From positions 62,001 through 126,000 of the forward strand of contig NZ_LXKN01000005.1 in the NCBI RefSeq assembly GCF_001692325.1: a DNA stretch of 64,000 nucleotides. The letters are read 5' to 3'. The translations under genes were made by a program, and so were the position numbers. Of this stretch, positions 55,499 through 64,000 are shown piece by piece. The notes beneath the pieces are model-generated. The model ran no database searches, was not told where the DNA came from, and worked only from the letters and a program-made list of their open reading frames with translations. The number at the start of each line of letters is the position of its first letter. Position 1 is the stretch's first letter. This stretch comes from Rhizobium sp. AC27/96. Its GTDB lineage: Bacteria > Pseudomonadota > Alphaproteobacteria > Rhizobiales > Rhizobiaceae.

Positions 55499-56440
55499 TC
55501 AGGCGGCCCTTGTCGGGCGGTCGAAGATGCGGCGGCCGAAGAGGCTGGCGGCCATCTCCACCAGAACGCGGGCGCTCTTGCCGCGGTCGTCGAGGAACGG
55601 GTTGAGTTCGACCAGATCGAGCGACGAGACCAGGCTGCTGTCGGACAGCATCTCCATGATGAGATGCGCCTCGCGGTAGGTGGCACCGCCCGGCACCGTC
55701 GTCCCCACGCCCGGTGCGATATCAGGATCCAGGAAATCGACGTCGAAGCTGACATGCAGCAGGCCATTGGCGGCGCTGACCGTGTCGAGCACCCTGCGCA
55801 TGATCGCAGCCACACCCTGCTCATCGAGCGAGCGCATGTCGAAGACGTTGACGCCATGTTCGCGGATTTCCTCGCGCTCGCGCGCGTCGACGGAGCGGAT
55901 GCCGACCTGGAAGACTTTCGTCGGATCGACCAGCGGCCGGCCGGCCGGCAAAACATTGGCGATCTCGGCCTCGCCGCAATAATAGGCGACAGGCATGCCG
56001 TGAATATTGCCCGATGGCGATGTGGCGGGCGAATTGAAATCCGAATGCGCATCCAGCCAGAGGACGAAGAGCGGGCGACCGACTTCAGCGGCATGGCGTG
56101 CCATGCCGGAGACGCTGCCCATGGACAGGCTGTGGTCGCCGCCGAGGATCAGCGGAAAGCTCCCGGACGATACGACGTCGTAGACTTTTGCCTCCAGCGC
56201 CCGCGTGAAGGCGCCGACGATCTTCAGATTATGGGCCTGCGGATCGTCAGGCAGATCGGCGGCCGGGGCGGGGTGCAGATCGCCGCTATCGGTAACGCGG
56301 TGGCCGAGTTCGATGAGCGTCGTTTCGATGCCGGCGATGCGGAGCGCCGTCGGGCCCATGCCGGCGCCGCGGCGGCCGGAGCCTTCCTCCAGGGGAACGC
56401 CGATCAAGGTGATGGGAGTGGATTGCGTATTCATCGGCAT
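55499..56440 (-). CDS. rocF: Arginase
   Basis: A protein of about 313 residues that hydrolyses arginine to ornithine and urea. The binuclear Mn ligands are in GGDHSLSMG (His), LDAHSDFN (Asp, His, Asp) and FDVDFLDPD (two Asp). The active-site loop SPSGNIHGMP is also present. I choose the ATG at 56440 (MPMNTQ), with CGGAG upstream; an ATG at 56434 is possible and the open frame extends to 56545. The divergent Lrp-type gene suggests arginine- or ornithine-dependent control. Confidence 0.95.
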   Translation of the reverse strand: MPMNTQSTPITLIGVPLEEGSGRRGAGMGPTALRIAGIETTLIELGHRVTDSGDLHPAPAADLPDDPQAHNLKIVGAFTRALEAKVYDVVSSGSFPLILGGDHSLSMGSVSGMARHAAEVGRPLFVLWLDAHSDFNSPATSPSGNIHGMPVAYYCGEAEIANVLPAGRPLVDPTKVFQVGIRSVDAREREEIREHGVNVFDMRSLDEQGVAAIMRRVLDTVSAANGLLHVSFDVDFLDPDIAPGVGTTVPGGATYREAHLIMEMLSDSSLVSSLDLVELNPFLDDRGKSARVLVEMAASLFGRRIFDRPTRAA

Positions 56441-56509
56441 TGCTCCGAGGGTTAGAGGCAGTCGAGTCGCATTATTGATTTTCTGCATGACAGCAAAAAG
56501 ATGGAAAAT

Positions 56510-56535
56510 TGTCGAAAATTGATTAGGTTTCGACA
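56510..56535. promoter_or_regulatory. Candidate Lrp-type operator
   Basis: TGTCGAAA and TTTCGACA form perfect 8-base arms with 10 AT-rich bases between (26 bases overall), in the 119-base gap between the arginase and Lrp gene starts. The arms, spacing and position fit a Lrp/AsnC dimer site controlling both genes. Confidence 0.7.
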
Positions 56536-56559
56536 GATTGCTCAATACGATTTAGCAGA

Positions 56560-57000
56560 ATGACAAGCCATATGGATGACCTCGACCGCGACCTCCTCAG
56601 TGCGCTGCGCAACAATGCACGCATCTCCGTTTCCTCCCTGGCGGCTGCGATCGGCGCTTCGCGCGCCACCGTCGCTGCCCGCATAGAGCGGCTGGTGGAG
56701 AGCGGCACCATCGCTGCCTTCACCATCCGCACCGGTCATGAAACCCGCGCCGCCGGCGTCAGGGCCATCGTGTTGATCGAAGTGCTCGGCAAGCTGGCGG
56801 ACAAGGTCGCCGACCAGCTTCGCGGCCTGCCGCAGGTGAGGGCCTTGCACAGCACCAACGGCAAATGGGATTTCATCGCCGAACTCGAGGATCGCGATCT
56901 CGCCTCCTTCGACGAGACGCTGCGCCAGATCAGGCTGATCAACGGCATCAACACGACGGAATCCAATATATTGCTGAAGACCAGCAAGATGGGGTTTTAA
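56560..57000 (+). CDS. Lrp/AsnC family transcriptional regulator
   Basis: A 146-residue regulator with the N-terminal HTH (LDRDLLSALRNNARISVSSL and ATVAARIERLVESG) and a C-terminal RAM ligand domain. It is divergent from arginase, matching the arginine catabolism regulators of Agrobacterium-like bacteria, and probably activates arginase in response to arginine or ornithine. The start may be 56572 (MDDLDRD), as the ATG at 56560 has no good ribosome binding site. It is convergent with tamB, with only three bases between stops. Confidence 0.9.
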   Translation: MTSHMDDLDRDLLSALRNNARISVSSLAAAIGASRATVAARIERLVESGTIAAFTIRTGHETRAAGVRAIVLIEVLGKLADKVADQLRGLPQVRALHSTNGKWDFIAELEDRDLASFDETLRQIRLINGINTTESNILLKTSKMGF

Positions 57001-57003
57001 AAC

Positions 57004-60000
57004 CTAATACTCATGCTCATAGACGATGCCGGCTTCGCCTGCACCATCCGAGCCGGCCGCACCGCGCAGCTTCACGCCACGGCCGACATCGAGATTGATG
57101 ATCGCCTTGGTATTGTTGGAAGCGCCTTGCTGCAGTTCGATATAGGTGCGCTTGTTGATGTATTTGCCGGCGCCGACCTGCGCCTGGCCGTTGGCATCCG
57201 TCGAGATGTCGAGATCGTCGACGCCGAGATGGCTGCGCAGGCCCTCGAACAGCGATGTGGAGCGGCCGCCGGCCAGCTGGCTTGCGGCATCGGCGAGCTG
57301 GGCAATCTGCATGGCGGAGAGTTTCGACATGGACTGGCCGAAGATCAGCTGCGCCATCACTTCGTCCTGCGGCAAGGCAGGGGAGGAGGAGAACCCGATC
57401 TGCGGGTCGGTGGCGAGGCCGGTAACATCGACGGTGATCGTGGTGGAACTTACGGAAGACGTGGCTTCCATATTGAGAGCCGGCGTCAAGTCGCCGCCGA
57501 AGGTGATCTTGCTGGTGTCGGTGAAATCCAGTCGGCGGCTGAGGATGGTCAGGCGCCCACGCCGCATGGTGAAGCCGCCTGATACCACAGGTGCTGCCGC
57601 CGTGCCGCGAACGGTGATATTGCCGCCGAGCTCGGCATCGATGCCGCGGCCGCGCACGAACATCTGCGAGGGCGCTTCCAGCTGCAGATCGAGGCCGAGG
57701 GTCGTCGATTTGTCTCGCGGTCCCTCCGGCTTCTGATCCTTGAATTGGGCAGTCACCGCGGCTGGCGCATTCTTGTGCTTCACATTGATTTCAGACAATG
57801 AAGCCGGCAGCTTTTCAGGCACTGTAATCGATGCCTTGTTAATCCTGAGATTGCCCGTCAGCATCGGCGCGGTCAGCAACGGACCCTTGATGCCGAGCGT
57901 GCCGTTGACGGTGGCGGTCACCAGCGTTCCGTCCACATAGGTCGCGTTGTTGAACTTCATCTGGATATCGGCCGGGAAGCCGCTGTCCGGAGTGATGCCG
58001 ACCGTGCCGCTGCCGGCGATGCTGCCGCCGCTCGTCAGGTTGCCGCTAAGCCGCGAGATGACGGCCTGCTTGCCGTCGAGGCTCACGGTGACGGCAAGGC
58101 CACTCAGGGTCAGGTTGCGGCGGACATCGACGAGCTTGGCGCCATCGGTGGTAATCGTGCCCGTAACCGCAGGTGCTGCCGTCGTGCCGCCGATCTGCAT
58201 GTCGACCTTGGCGGAGCCTGTCATCACCAGACCCTGGGCGGCAAGCTGGCCGGCGAGGGCGTCGAATGGCAGATTGCCGGAAAACTTCAGCGCCATCGCC
58301 TTGTTGCCGGCAACCGCGACCGTGCCGCCGCCATTGAGCGCCAAGCCGCTCTGGCCTGTCAGGTTGGTGTTGATCGTGACGACATTGTCGGCGAACTTGC
58401 CGTCAGCCTTGATGCCGAGCGGCGTGAGGCCAGCGGATTTCGTCTGGCTGGTGGCGGCGCCTGTCCAGTTGGTCTGGAACGCCACCACGGGCGATGTGGC
58501 CTTGCCGGTCACAGCCACAGTGCCTGATATGACGCCTTCGGCGGCAAGTGTCGGCGCGAAGACATTGGCAAGGCTTGCCGGCAGGTTGGCGATCTTGGCA
58601 TTGATGTTGAGGGCCTGGCCGGCAGTGCCGTCGACCGTGACGGAGCCACCGCCGGTCTGAATGGTCAATCCGTTCAGCGTGGCGACGCCGTCCTTGACGA
58701 CGATCTTGGTCGGCGATGCCAGCTTGACCGGGACCGTCTTTGGCGCACCGGCAAAGGAATCCAGGCTCACGGTCGTCTGGCCGCCGGAAGTTTCGACATT
58801 GCCGCGGGCGGTCAGGGGGGCATTGTCATAGTTCGACTTCAGGTCGAAATCCGTGCGGCTGCCTTGCTGGGTAAAGGTCAATGCGAGATCGGCGATGCGG
58901 TTGGCGCCGGAGGCGATGGTATCGGCGCGGATGCTGCCATTGGCCGAGAATGCCTTGAGATCGTCGACACTAAGGGCGACTGCGGGCTTGCTGATGACCA
59001 GATCGTCGCGGCGGATGCCGTTACCGTTGGCATTGACCTTCAATCCGATCTTGCCGTTGGTGCTGGCGATATCGAGCGACCCCTTGAGGTCGCCCTCTGC
59101 CTTCTGTCCGGCAAGGGCTGCCAGCAGGCTGAGATCAGGCAGATCGAATGTCAACGCGCCGTTCGGCTCGAAACTCGGCGACAGATCCAGCTTGCCCTGC
59201 AATTTGTTCGTGCCGATTTCAGCCGATAGCGAGGGAATGCTGGTGCGGCCATCCTTGGAAATGGCGTCGGCGGCAATGCGGATCGGCTTTCCGTCGATCG
59301 CGCCGTTTGCCTGGATATTTGCCTGCGGAGCCTTGGGATCGGCGGTTCCGGTCACGTCGATATCGAGCGTATCGAGAAGCCGCCCGGCCAGCTTGACGTT
59401 GACCGCTTTCAAGGTCGCATCGATGCCGAGTGCGGTGAGCGGCCCCTTGGCCTTGAGGCCGATATCGGCCTGCCCCTGCGCATTGGGGACGAGCTTGGAA
59501 AGATCGAGCAGCTTGCCGGTGAGATTCGATGTCAGCGACTGATCATTGAGCGCCAGATTGCCGTTGATCTCGGCGATGTTGGATTTTATCGCCAGATTGG
59601 AGAGCGTCATCTTGGTCGGCACCGTGCCGCCAACCTGGCCCTCAAGCGAAATCGTTCCCTCGAACTTGTTTGACACGCCGTCCGGCAGCACGCCAGGCAG
59701 GGCGAACAGCTTGAAATTGCCCGTAAGCGCCTTCGATGATAGCGTGTACTTGCCATTGACGGTGCCGCCGATGCTGGCACTTTCGAGCGTCGTGTTGTTG
59801 AAACCGATCGTATCCGGCGAAAGCTGCAGCGGCGCGGTCAGCGAGATAGGCGCGCGGATCAGCCGGTTGAGATCGGCGCCGACAAAAGCGGTCTGGCCAA
59901 CGACCAGACGCAACTGCACCGGTCCGGACATGGTTGCCAGATTGAAGGCATCGCTCCTGGCGCTAAGGTTCACCTGGCCGATCTGGCCTTGTGGCGCGCT

Positions 60001-61188
60001 GGCACTGTCAACCGCCGCCTTGGCGTCGATCTTCACCGATTGTGCCGCACCGGTCAGTGCGACGTCGACGCGCGAAATCATGGCGCGAAGCTCGCCGTCT
60101 TCCATCGGCCAGCGGAAGTCGACGGGGCCGGAAGTGCCGATCAGGTTGGCGTTGAGGCTGTTGTTGCCGGCTGGATCGAGCGTGCCGGACGCGGCAATGA
60201 CAACGCTGCCGGTGGCGAGATTGCCGGTCTGGATGTCGATCTTGCCCTTGCCGTCGAAGGTTGCCGAGAGATCGATGGTCGTCTGGCCGGTAAAGAGCGG
60301 CCGCATCGTCGGCGGCAGCAGCGAATCCACGTCGCCGCCGCCCTTGACGTCGATATGGTGCAGACCATCGGCGGAAAGGCTGTGATGGCCGTTGATCGCA
60401 ACCGTCGGCTTGCCGTCGAGTGCTGCCTGCAGCTTACCGGCCCAGTTGGAGAGCGGGCCGTCGCCCGAAAGGTCGATGTTTATGGCCGGGCCACCCGGCA
60501 GATGCAGCATCCCGGCCAGCATGCCGTCGCGCGGTTCGGAAATCTGCGTCTTCAGTTTCAGCTGGTTTTCGGCCGGAGCGAAGGCGATGTCGGCGGATAG
60601 CTTGGCGTCGGGCACATCATGTCTGGTGGCATTGAGCGTAAGGCCGACGCTGCTGCTGTTGGCCTTGACGCTGCCGTCGGCGGCGAGAGCGAAGTCTTGT
60701 CCTGCAACGGCCTGTCCGATGCGAAGGTCCGGCAGGGTAATGGCGCCGATATTGACGGCGATGGGCAAGGAGAAGCCGCTGCTGCTGGATGTCTGAGGCT
60801 CTTGCGCGGGTGTCGCCGTTGAGACCGGCAGACGCTGGAAGTCGACCACATCAGCCGCGACGCGATCGGCATGGAAGGTGCCGGTCAGCAGCGATAGCGG
60901 CGACCAGTCGACGGCGAGATTTTGAACCTTGGCGAAGACGCCCTTGGTGTCGGCGACGGTGATCGAGCCGACTTTCAGATTGCCGCTGAGCAGTCCTGAC
61001 GGTGCTGTTATGGTGATGGTGTGGTCAGGTGTCGAGGCGAGCTTTGCCGCCTGGTCAACGGCATAGTTGGTTGCGGAGGGTACCAGGCCGATGACAAGCA
61101 CAGCTGCGATCACGAGCAACAGGACCGCCACGACCGCATAGGCGATCCAGCGTACCAGTTTCCCGAGGATTCGAATCAATATGCTCAT
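57004..61188 (-). CDS. tamB: Translocation and assembly module protein TamB
   Basis: A 1394-residue inner-membrane-anchored AsmA-like protein. One N-terminal membrane segment (about 13-37) precedes a very long beta-helical body with repeated Ala/Gly/Asp-rich strands, and the conserved C-terminal TamB domain (about 1030-1394) reads RGRGIDAELGG, LDFTDTSKITFGG and ends YEHEY. It spans the periplasm to TamA and helps in lipid transport and insertion of outer membrane proteins. It is 65 bases after tamA on the same strand. Confidence 0.94.
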   Translation of the reverse strand: MSILIRILGKLVRWIAYAVVAVLLLVIAAVLVIGLVPSATNYAVDQAAKLASTPDHTITITAPSGLLSGNLKVGSITVADTKGVFAKVQNLAVDWSPLSLLTGTFHADRVAADVVDFQRLPVSTATPAQEPQTSSSSGFSLPIAVNIGAITLPDLRIGQAVAGQDFALAADGSVKANSSSVGLTLNATRHDVPDAKLSADIAFAPAENQLKLKTQISEPRDGMLAGMLHLPGGPAINIDLSGDGPLSNWAGKLQAALDGKPTVAINGHHSLSADGLHHIDVKGGGDVDSLLPPTMRPLFTGQTTIDLSATFDGKGKIDIQTGNLATGSVVIAASGTLDPAGNNSLNANLIGTSGPVDFRWPMEDGELRAMISRVDVALTGAAQSVKIDAKAAVDSASAPQGQIGQVNLSARSDAFNLATMSGPVQLRLVVGQTAFVGADLNRLIRAPISLTAPLQLSPDTIGFNNTTLESASIGGTVNGKYTLSSKALTGNFKLFALPGVLPDGVSNKFEGTISLEGQVGGTVPTKMTLSNLAIKSNIAEINGNLALNDQSLTSNLTGKLLDLSKLVPNAQGQADIGLKAKGPLTALGIDATLKAVNVKLAGRLLDTLDIDVTGTADPKAPQANIQANGAIDGKPIRIAADAISKDGRTSIPSLSAEIGTNKLQGKLDLSPSFEPNGALTFDLPDLSLLAALAGQKAEGDLKGSLDIASTNGKIGLKVNANGNGIRRDDLVISKPAVALSVDDLKAFSANGSIRADTIASGANRIADLALTFTQQGSRTDFDLKSNYDNAPLTARGNVETSGGQTTVSLDSFAGAPKTVPVKLASPTKIVVKDGVATLNGLTIQTGGGSVTVDGTAGQALNINAKIANLPASLANVFAPTLAAEGVISGTVAVTGKATSPVVAFQTNWTGAATSQTKSAGLTPLGIKADGKFADNVVTINTNLTGQSGLALNGGGTVAVAGNKAMALKFSGNLPFDALAGQLAAQGLVMTGSAKVDMQIGGTTAAPAVTGTITTDGAKLVDVRRNLTLSGLAVTVSLDGKQAVISRLSGNLTSGGSIAGSGTVGITPDSGFPADIQMKFNNATYVDGTLVTATVNGTLGIKGPLLTAPMLTGNLRINKASITVPEKLPASLSEINVKHKNAPAAVTAQFKDQKPEGPRDKSTTLGLDLQLEAPSQMFVRGRGIDAELGGNITVRGTAAAPVVSGGFTMRRGRLTILSRRLDFTDTSKITFGGDLTPALNMEATSSVSSTTITVDVTGLATDPQIGFSSSPALPQDEVMAQLIFGQSMSKLSAMQIAQLADAASQLAGGRSTSLFEGLRSHLGVDDLDISTDANGQAQVGAGKYINKRTYIELQQGASNNTKAIINLDVGRGVKLRGAAGSDGAGEAGIVYEHEY

Positions 61189-61253
61189 GAAAGCGACAGT
61201 AACCTCAATTTTGTAACCGTGTGCTGAAACGTCCGCAACAACCGTACGTTCCG

Positions 61254-63179
61254 TCAGAAGGCCTGACCGATACCGGCATAGATGCCATAGGCCGTGCCAT
61301 CGTCATATTTCTTCAACGGAACGGCGACATCGAGCCTGATCGGACCGAATGGCGTAGCGTAGCGCAGGCCGACGCCCGCGCCAATGCGCAGATCGGAAAA
61401 GTCCGGAGCGATGGTGTCGGTGACGCTGCCCATGTCGACGAAGGGTACGACGCCGATGGTATCGGTGATCTTCACGCGGGCCTCGAACGAGGCTGTCGCA
61501 TAGGAGCGGCCACCAAGCGCATCGCCCTTGGAGTTATAGGGCGAGATTTCCTGATATCCATAGCCGCGGACCGAACCGCCGCCGCCGGCATAAAAGCGCC
61601 GGGTGGCGGGGATATCCTCGATACTATTGGCGCCGATGAGCGAGCCGAGGGCAAGCTTGCCGGCGAAGACGACGTTGTTGTTGGCGCCGACACCCTGATA
61701 GCCGGTGACCGAGCCCTCGAAGGAGCTGAACACCGTGCCGCCCATTGCCTCGTAACTCGGCTTGGCGCTGATTGCGGCGCGAAAGCCTTCCGTCGGGTCC
61801 AGCTTGTTGTCGCGCGTATCTCTTATATATTCGAGCGGGATCGCCACCGTCAGATAGTTGCGCTTCCCGAAGGCGTCTGTCGTGTCGGACTCGTAGCTGA
61901 CTTCGCCGCCGGCCGAGACCGTGTCCTGATCGTTGATTTCGTAGGCGAGGCTGCCGCTTCCCGTCACCGTATTGGCGTCGTAGGCATCCGGATGCAGGCT
62001 CTGCATCTTCAGCGCTGCGGTAAAGGTTGCCGAAGGATAGAAGGTTGCGGGCCTGACATAGGTGATGCCCGCTGTGTAATCGAGCTGGCCGACGTCGGTG
62101 GTTTCGCCAAGACGCGAGACGGCCCCTTCGATGCGCAGCGAATCCGCCCGTCCGGTCAGGTTGCGGTGTCCCCAATAGCCTTGCAGGCCGAAGCCGTCGA
62201 TGGTGGAATATTGCGCCCCGACGCCGAAATAGCGCTGCTTGCCTTCCGACACCTCGATGGTGGTGGGAATGCTGCCATCCGGCGCCAGCTTGTCGGCCTC
62301 GCGAATGGTAACACTGGAAAAGACACCGAGCTTTCTGAGACGGTCCGAGGCCTTCTTCAGATCGTCAGGCGAATAGGGCTTGCCTTCGTTGATGCGGGCA
62401 TAGCGCTTGATGAAGTCCGGATCGACCGACTTCTGGCCGGTGACGCCGACATTGCCAAAGGGTGCGACGGGGCCGCTTTCTACCTTCAGCGAGACATCGA
62501 CGGTATTGGTGGAGTGGTCGGCGACGACATCGCGCTTGTCGAGCGTGGCGAGCGGATGCCCTTCATTCTTGAAGTCGGCGACCATCTTGTCGCCCGCCTT
62601 CAGGATGGTCAGCGAGCCGGCATCCCCGCCGCGTACCAGGCCGTAGCGCGAGGGATCCAGCCTGCCGGCATCGCCAAGCAGATTGATCTTGCCGAGCTTG
62701 AAGACCGGGCCAGGGTTTACGCTGATGGTGACGGCAACGGGCTTGGAGCGACCAAAGGTCGGCGTTGGCGGCAAGGCATCGAGCGGGGTGCCATTGACGG
62801 TGATGGTGACCACGCCGCCATAGCGGGCTTTTTCATAAAGTGAGGCAATCAGCCGATCGCGGTCGTCACGCGCTTTGACGACGACGCCGAGGTCGCCGGA
62901 GACGGCTTTGTCCTTGTCGGCGACCAGCATCGAGGTGTCGTTCAGGGCTTCCTTCAGATCCTTGTCGAGATTGTCAGTCTTGAAATCGACCGTGTATTGG
63001 ACGGGATCGGAAACCTGATCCGTCGCCTCGTCCTTACCCCAGAGCTTTATGCCGAAGAGCTTGAAGGCGAAGGCATTGCTGGCGCAAACAGGCCCGAGCG
63101 CGAGCGCTGCCGCAACCGCTGCAACGGTTCCTGCCTGCCGATACGCAATACTCTTCCTCGGTTCAGTTCTTTTATGCAT
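61254..63179 (-). CDS. tamA: Outer membrane assembly factor TamA (BamA superfamily)
   Basis: A 641-residue protein with an N-terminal signal peptide (about 1-38), POTRA domains (about 50-320) and a C-terminal Omp85 beta-barrel (about 330-641). The barrel contains the Omp85 motif GGGGSVRGYGYQE and ends in FGIRLDVAVPLK-type and GIGQAF strands. With TamB it forms the Tam complex. The start (ATG at 63179) precedes a signal-sequence-like stretch TVAAVAAALALG; the upstream 317 bases hold the promoter and a terminator for the neighbouring lipoprotein. Confidence 0.93.
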   Translation of the reverse strand: MHKRTEPRKSIAYRQAGTVAAVAAALALGPVCASNAFAFKLFGIKLWGKDEATDQVSDPVQYTVDFKTDNLDKDLKEALNDTSMLVADKDKAVSGDLGVVVKARDDRDRLIASLYEKARYGGVVTITVNGTPLDALPPTPTFGRSKPVAVTISVNPGPVFKLGKINLLGDAGRLDPSRYGLVRGGDAGSLTILKAGDKMVADFKNEGHPLATLDKRDVVADHSTNTVDVSLKVESGPVAPFGNVGVTGQKSVDPDFIKRYARINEGKPYSPDDLKKASDRLRKLGVFSSVTIREADKLAPDGSIPTTIEVSEGKQRYFGVGAQYSTIDGFGLQGYWGHRNLTGRADSLRIEGAVSRLGETTDVGQLDYTAGITYVRPATFYPSATFTAALKMQSLHPDAYDANTVTGSGSLAYEINDQDTVSAGGEVSYESDTTDAFGKRNYLTVAIPLEYIRDTRDNKLDPTEGFRAAISAKPSYEAMGGTVFSSFEGSVTGYQGVGANNNVVFAGKLALGSLIGANSIEDIPATRRFYAGGGGSVRGYGYQEISPYNSKGDALGGRSYATASFEARVKITDTIGVVPFVDMGSVTDTIAPDFSDLRIGAGVGLRYATPFGPIRLDVAVPLKKYDDGTAYGIYAGIGQAF

Positions 63180-63445
63180 ACGCCGCTTTACGGTTACATG
63201 AGAACTTACTCAGTTTGACGTTTCCCCGGGGTTAACGCGGGGCCACCATAGAGGCAAAAGTCTCTCAGGTGTACCAGTTTGGAGTCAAAAACCTGGAAAA
63301 GATGACCAAAATGGACAGGAACGCCGGGATTTCCGATGAAGTTGCTGCGCCTAGGGACGGACCTTCAAGCGACGCGCAAGGGTTGTCGTCCCCGTGCCAG
63401 CACATGATGTCGGCGTCTTGAGGGGGTATTTGCCCGCCTGGAATC

Positions 63446-63473
63446 AAAAAGTCCCGGGCTTGCGGCCCGGGAC
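63446..63473 (-). terminator. Rho-independent terminator of the glycine-zipper lipoprotein
   Basis: On the minus strand GTCCCGGGC and GCCCGGGAC form a perfect 9-base stem around CGCAA, followed by TTTTT. It lies 24 bases after the lipoprotein stop. The rest of 63180-63450 shows no gene. Confidence 0.9.
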
Positions 63474-63496
63474 TCGATATCTCGATCTGATAGCGA

Positions 63497-63784
63497 TCAG
63501 TAGCCGCCGTAACCGCCACGATAGCCGCCGCGCGGGCAATCGTCGATGTAGCGACGACCGTAGCGGTCGCGATAGTAGCATTGGCCAGGCTGTTCCTGGA
63601 CGCTGCCGATGACAGCGCCGGAAAGACCGCCGATAGCCGCGCCGACGGCGGCGCCGCGGACGTTGCCGGTGACTGCGCCGCCGATGATGGCGCCGCCTGC
63701 CGCGCCGATGCCGGCGCCCTGTTCAGTCGGCGTGCAGCTTGCGATGGACAAGCCGATCAATGCGAGCATGAGAACTTTTTTCAT
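63497..63784 (-). CDS. Glycine-zipper lipoprotein
   Basis: A 95-residue protein with a lipoprotein signal peptide, lipobox SIAS-C17, then a glycine-zipper domain (about 23-60) with repeats of GxxxG: GAGIGAAGGAIIGGAV and GNVRGAAVGAAIGGLSGAV. The C-terminus has CYYRDRYGRRYIDDC and a GGYRGGYGGY tail, a Tyr/Arg/Gly-rich end that may interact with the wall or membrane. Common in rhizobia but function unknown. GGAGAG precedes the ATG. The stretch 63785-64000 shows no supportable gene. Confidence 0.88.
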   Translation of the reverse strand: MKKVLMLALIGLSIASCTPTEQGAGIGAAGGAIIGGAVTGNVRGAAVGAAIGGLSGAVIGSVQEQPGQCYYRDRYGRRYIDDCPRGGYRGGYGGY

Positions 63785-64000
63785 TTACTCTCTCCAACGT
63801 TAGTTAAGCCGAACCCGGCAACGTCGTCCCAATTCTTCAGCTCCAACACGATGGGCTGTTTTTTCAGTCCTGCAACTACGAAAAAATATCGTGCAAAATG
63901 TGATTGTCCATTGGGGATAAACAGTTTTTTTGTTGCTGAACGAAGGCAGCCTCACATTCGGACAGTAAAACGATCGGCGCAGCGTAGAAAATCCGCCGCT

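Noticed and set aside
61221..62843. 540-codon plus-strand frame opposite tamA
   Set aside because: It runs antisense to a complete Omp85 gene with signal peptide and barrel motifs.

Overview
The window looks like chromosomal DNA of a Rhizobium/Agrobacterium-group alphaproteobacterium. The evidence is high GC coding sequence, the sucD-sucA-sucB...lpdA run followed further on by xerC, priA and an F1-only atpHAGDC operon (the membrane Fo genes are absent here, as usual in rhizobia), an FdsGBA-type NAD-dependent formate dehydrogenase, and several families of palindromic intergenic repeats of the kind found across rhizobial genomes. This assignment comes from gene order and protein features read by eye, not from a database search.

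Layout. 1-9033: TCA cycle block with the end of sucD, sucA (E1), sucB (E2), then four extra genes (a DUF4241-like protein, a small secreted protein, an SDR oxidoreductase and a LysE-type exporter) and lpdA (E3), all on one strand and closely spaced. 9148-15955: an exported M16 peptidase, then minus-strand genes for a two-repeat DUF7336-like protein, two tandem TraB/GumN proteins and XerC. 16164-19007: acyltransferase, AAA ATPase and a uridine-kinase-like P-loop protein. 19008-21898: a lower-GC insertion between core genes, holding an unrecognised 255-residue protein and a SIR2-domain protein, each bounded by diverged non-coding repeats. This is the best candidate for an undescribed, possibly anti-phage, locus. 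21899-29837: priA, a small membrane protein and atpHAGDC, ending in a strong terminator and a cluster of repeats.

30248-35111: a LysR regulator divergent from an iron-type alcohol dehydrogenase, an aldehyde dehydrogenase and an enolase-superfamily acid sugar dehydratase/racemase, probably one catabolic operon of unknown substrate. 35152-37672: a membrane acyltransferase, and an FMN reductase divergent from SoxR with a well-formed SoxR box and a 19-bp promoter spacer. 37784-41051: glpD, glpR and a second SDR gene. 41154-43452: ArsR, a small protein with a partly hairpinned ribosome binding site, and a divergent MarR/quinone oxidoreductase pair sharing palindromic operators.

43552-52607: the formate module: a LysR regulator, fdsG-fdsB-fdsA, fdhD, fdsD and an OFA-type oxalate/formate transporter. 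A 193-bp repeat with 50-bp inverted arms sits between fdsA and fdhD. 52676-55127: a soluble double-PAS chemotaxis receptor and CheW. 55499-57000: arginase divergent from an Lrp-type regulator with a perfect TGTCGAAA-N10-TTTCGACA operator candidate. 57004-63784: tamB, tamA and a glycine-zipper lipoprotein. I saw no rRNA, tRNA, CRISPR array or complete insertion sequence.
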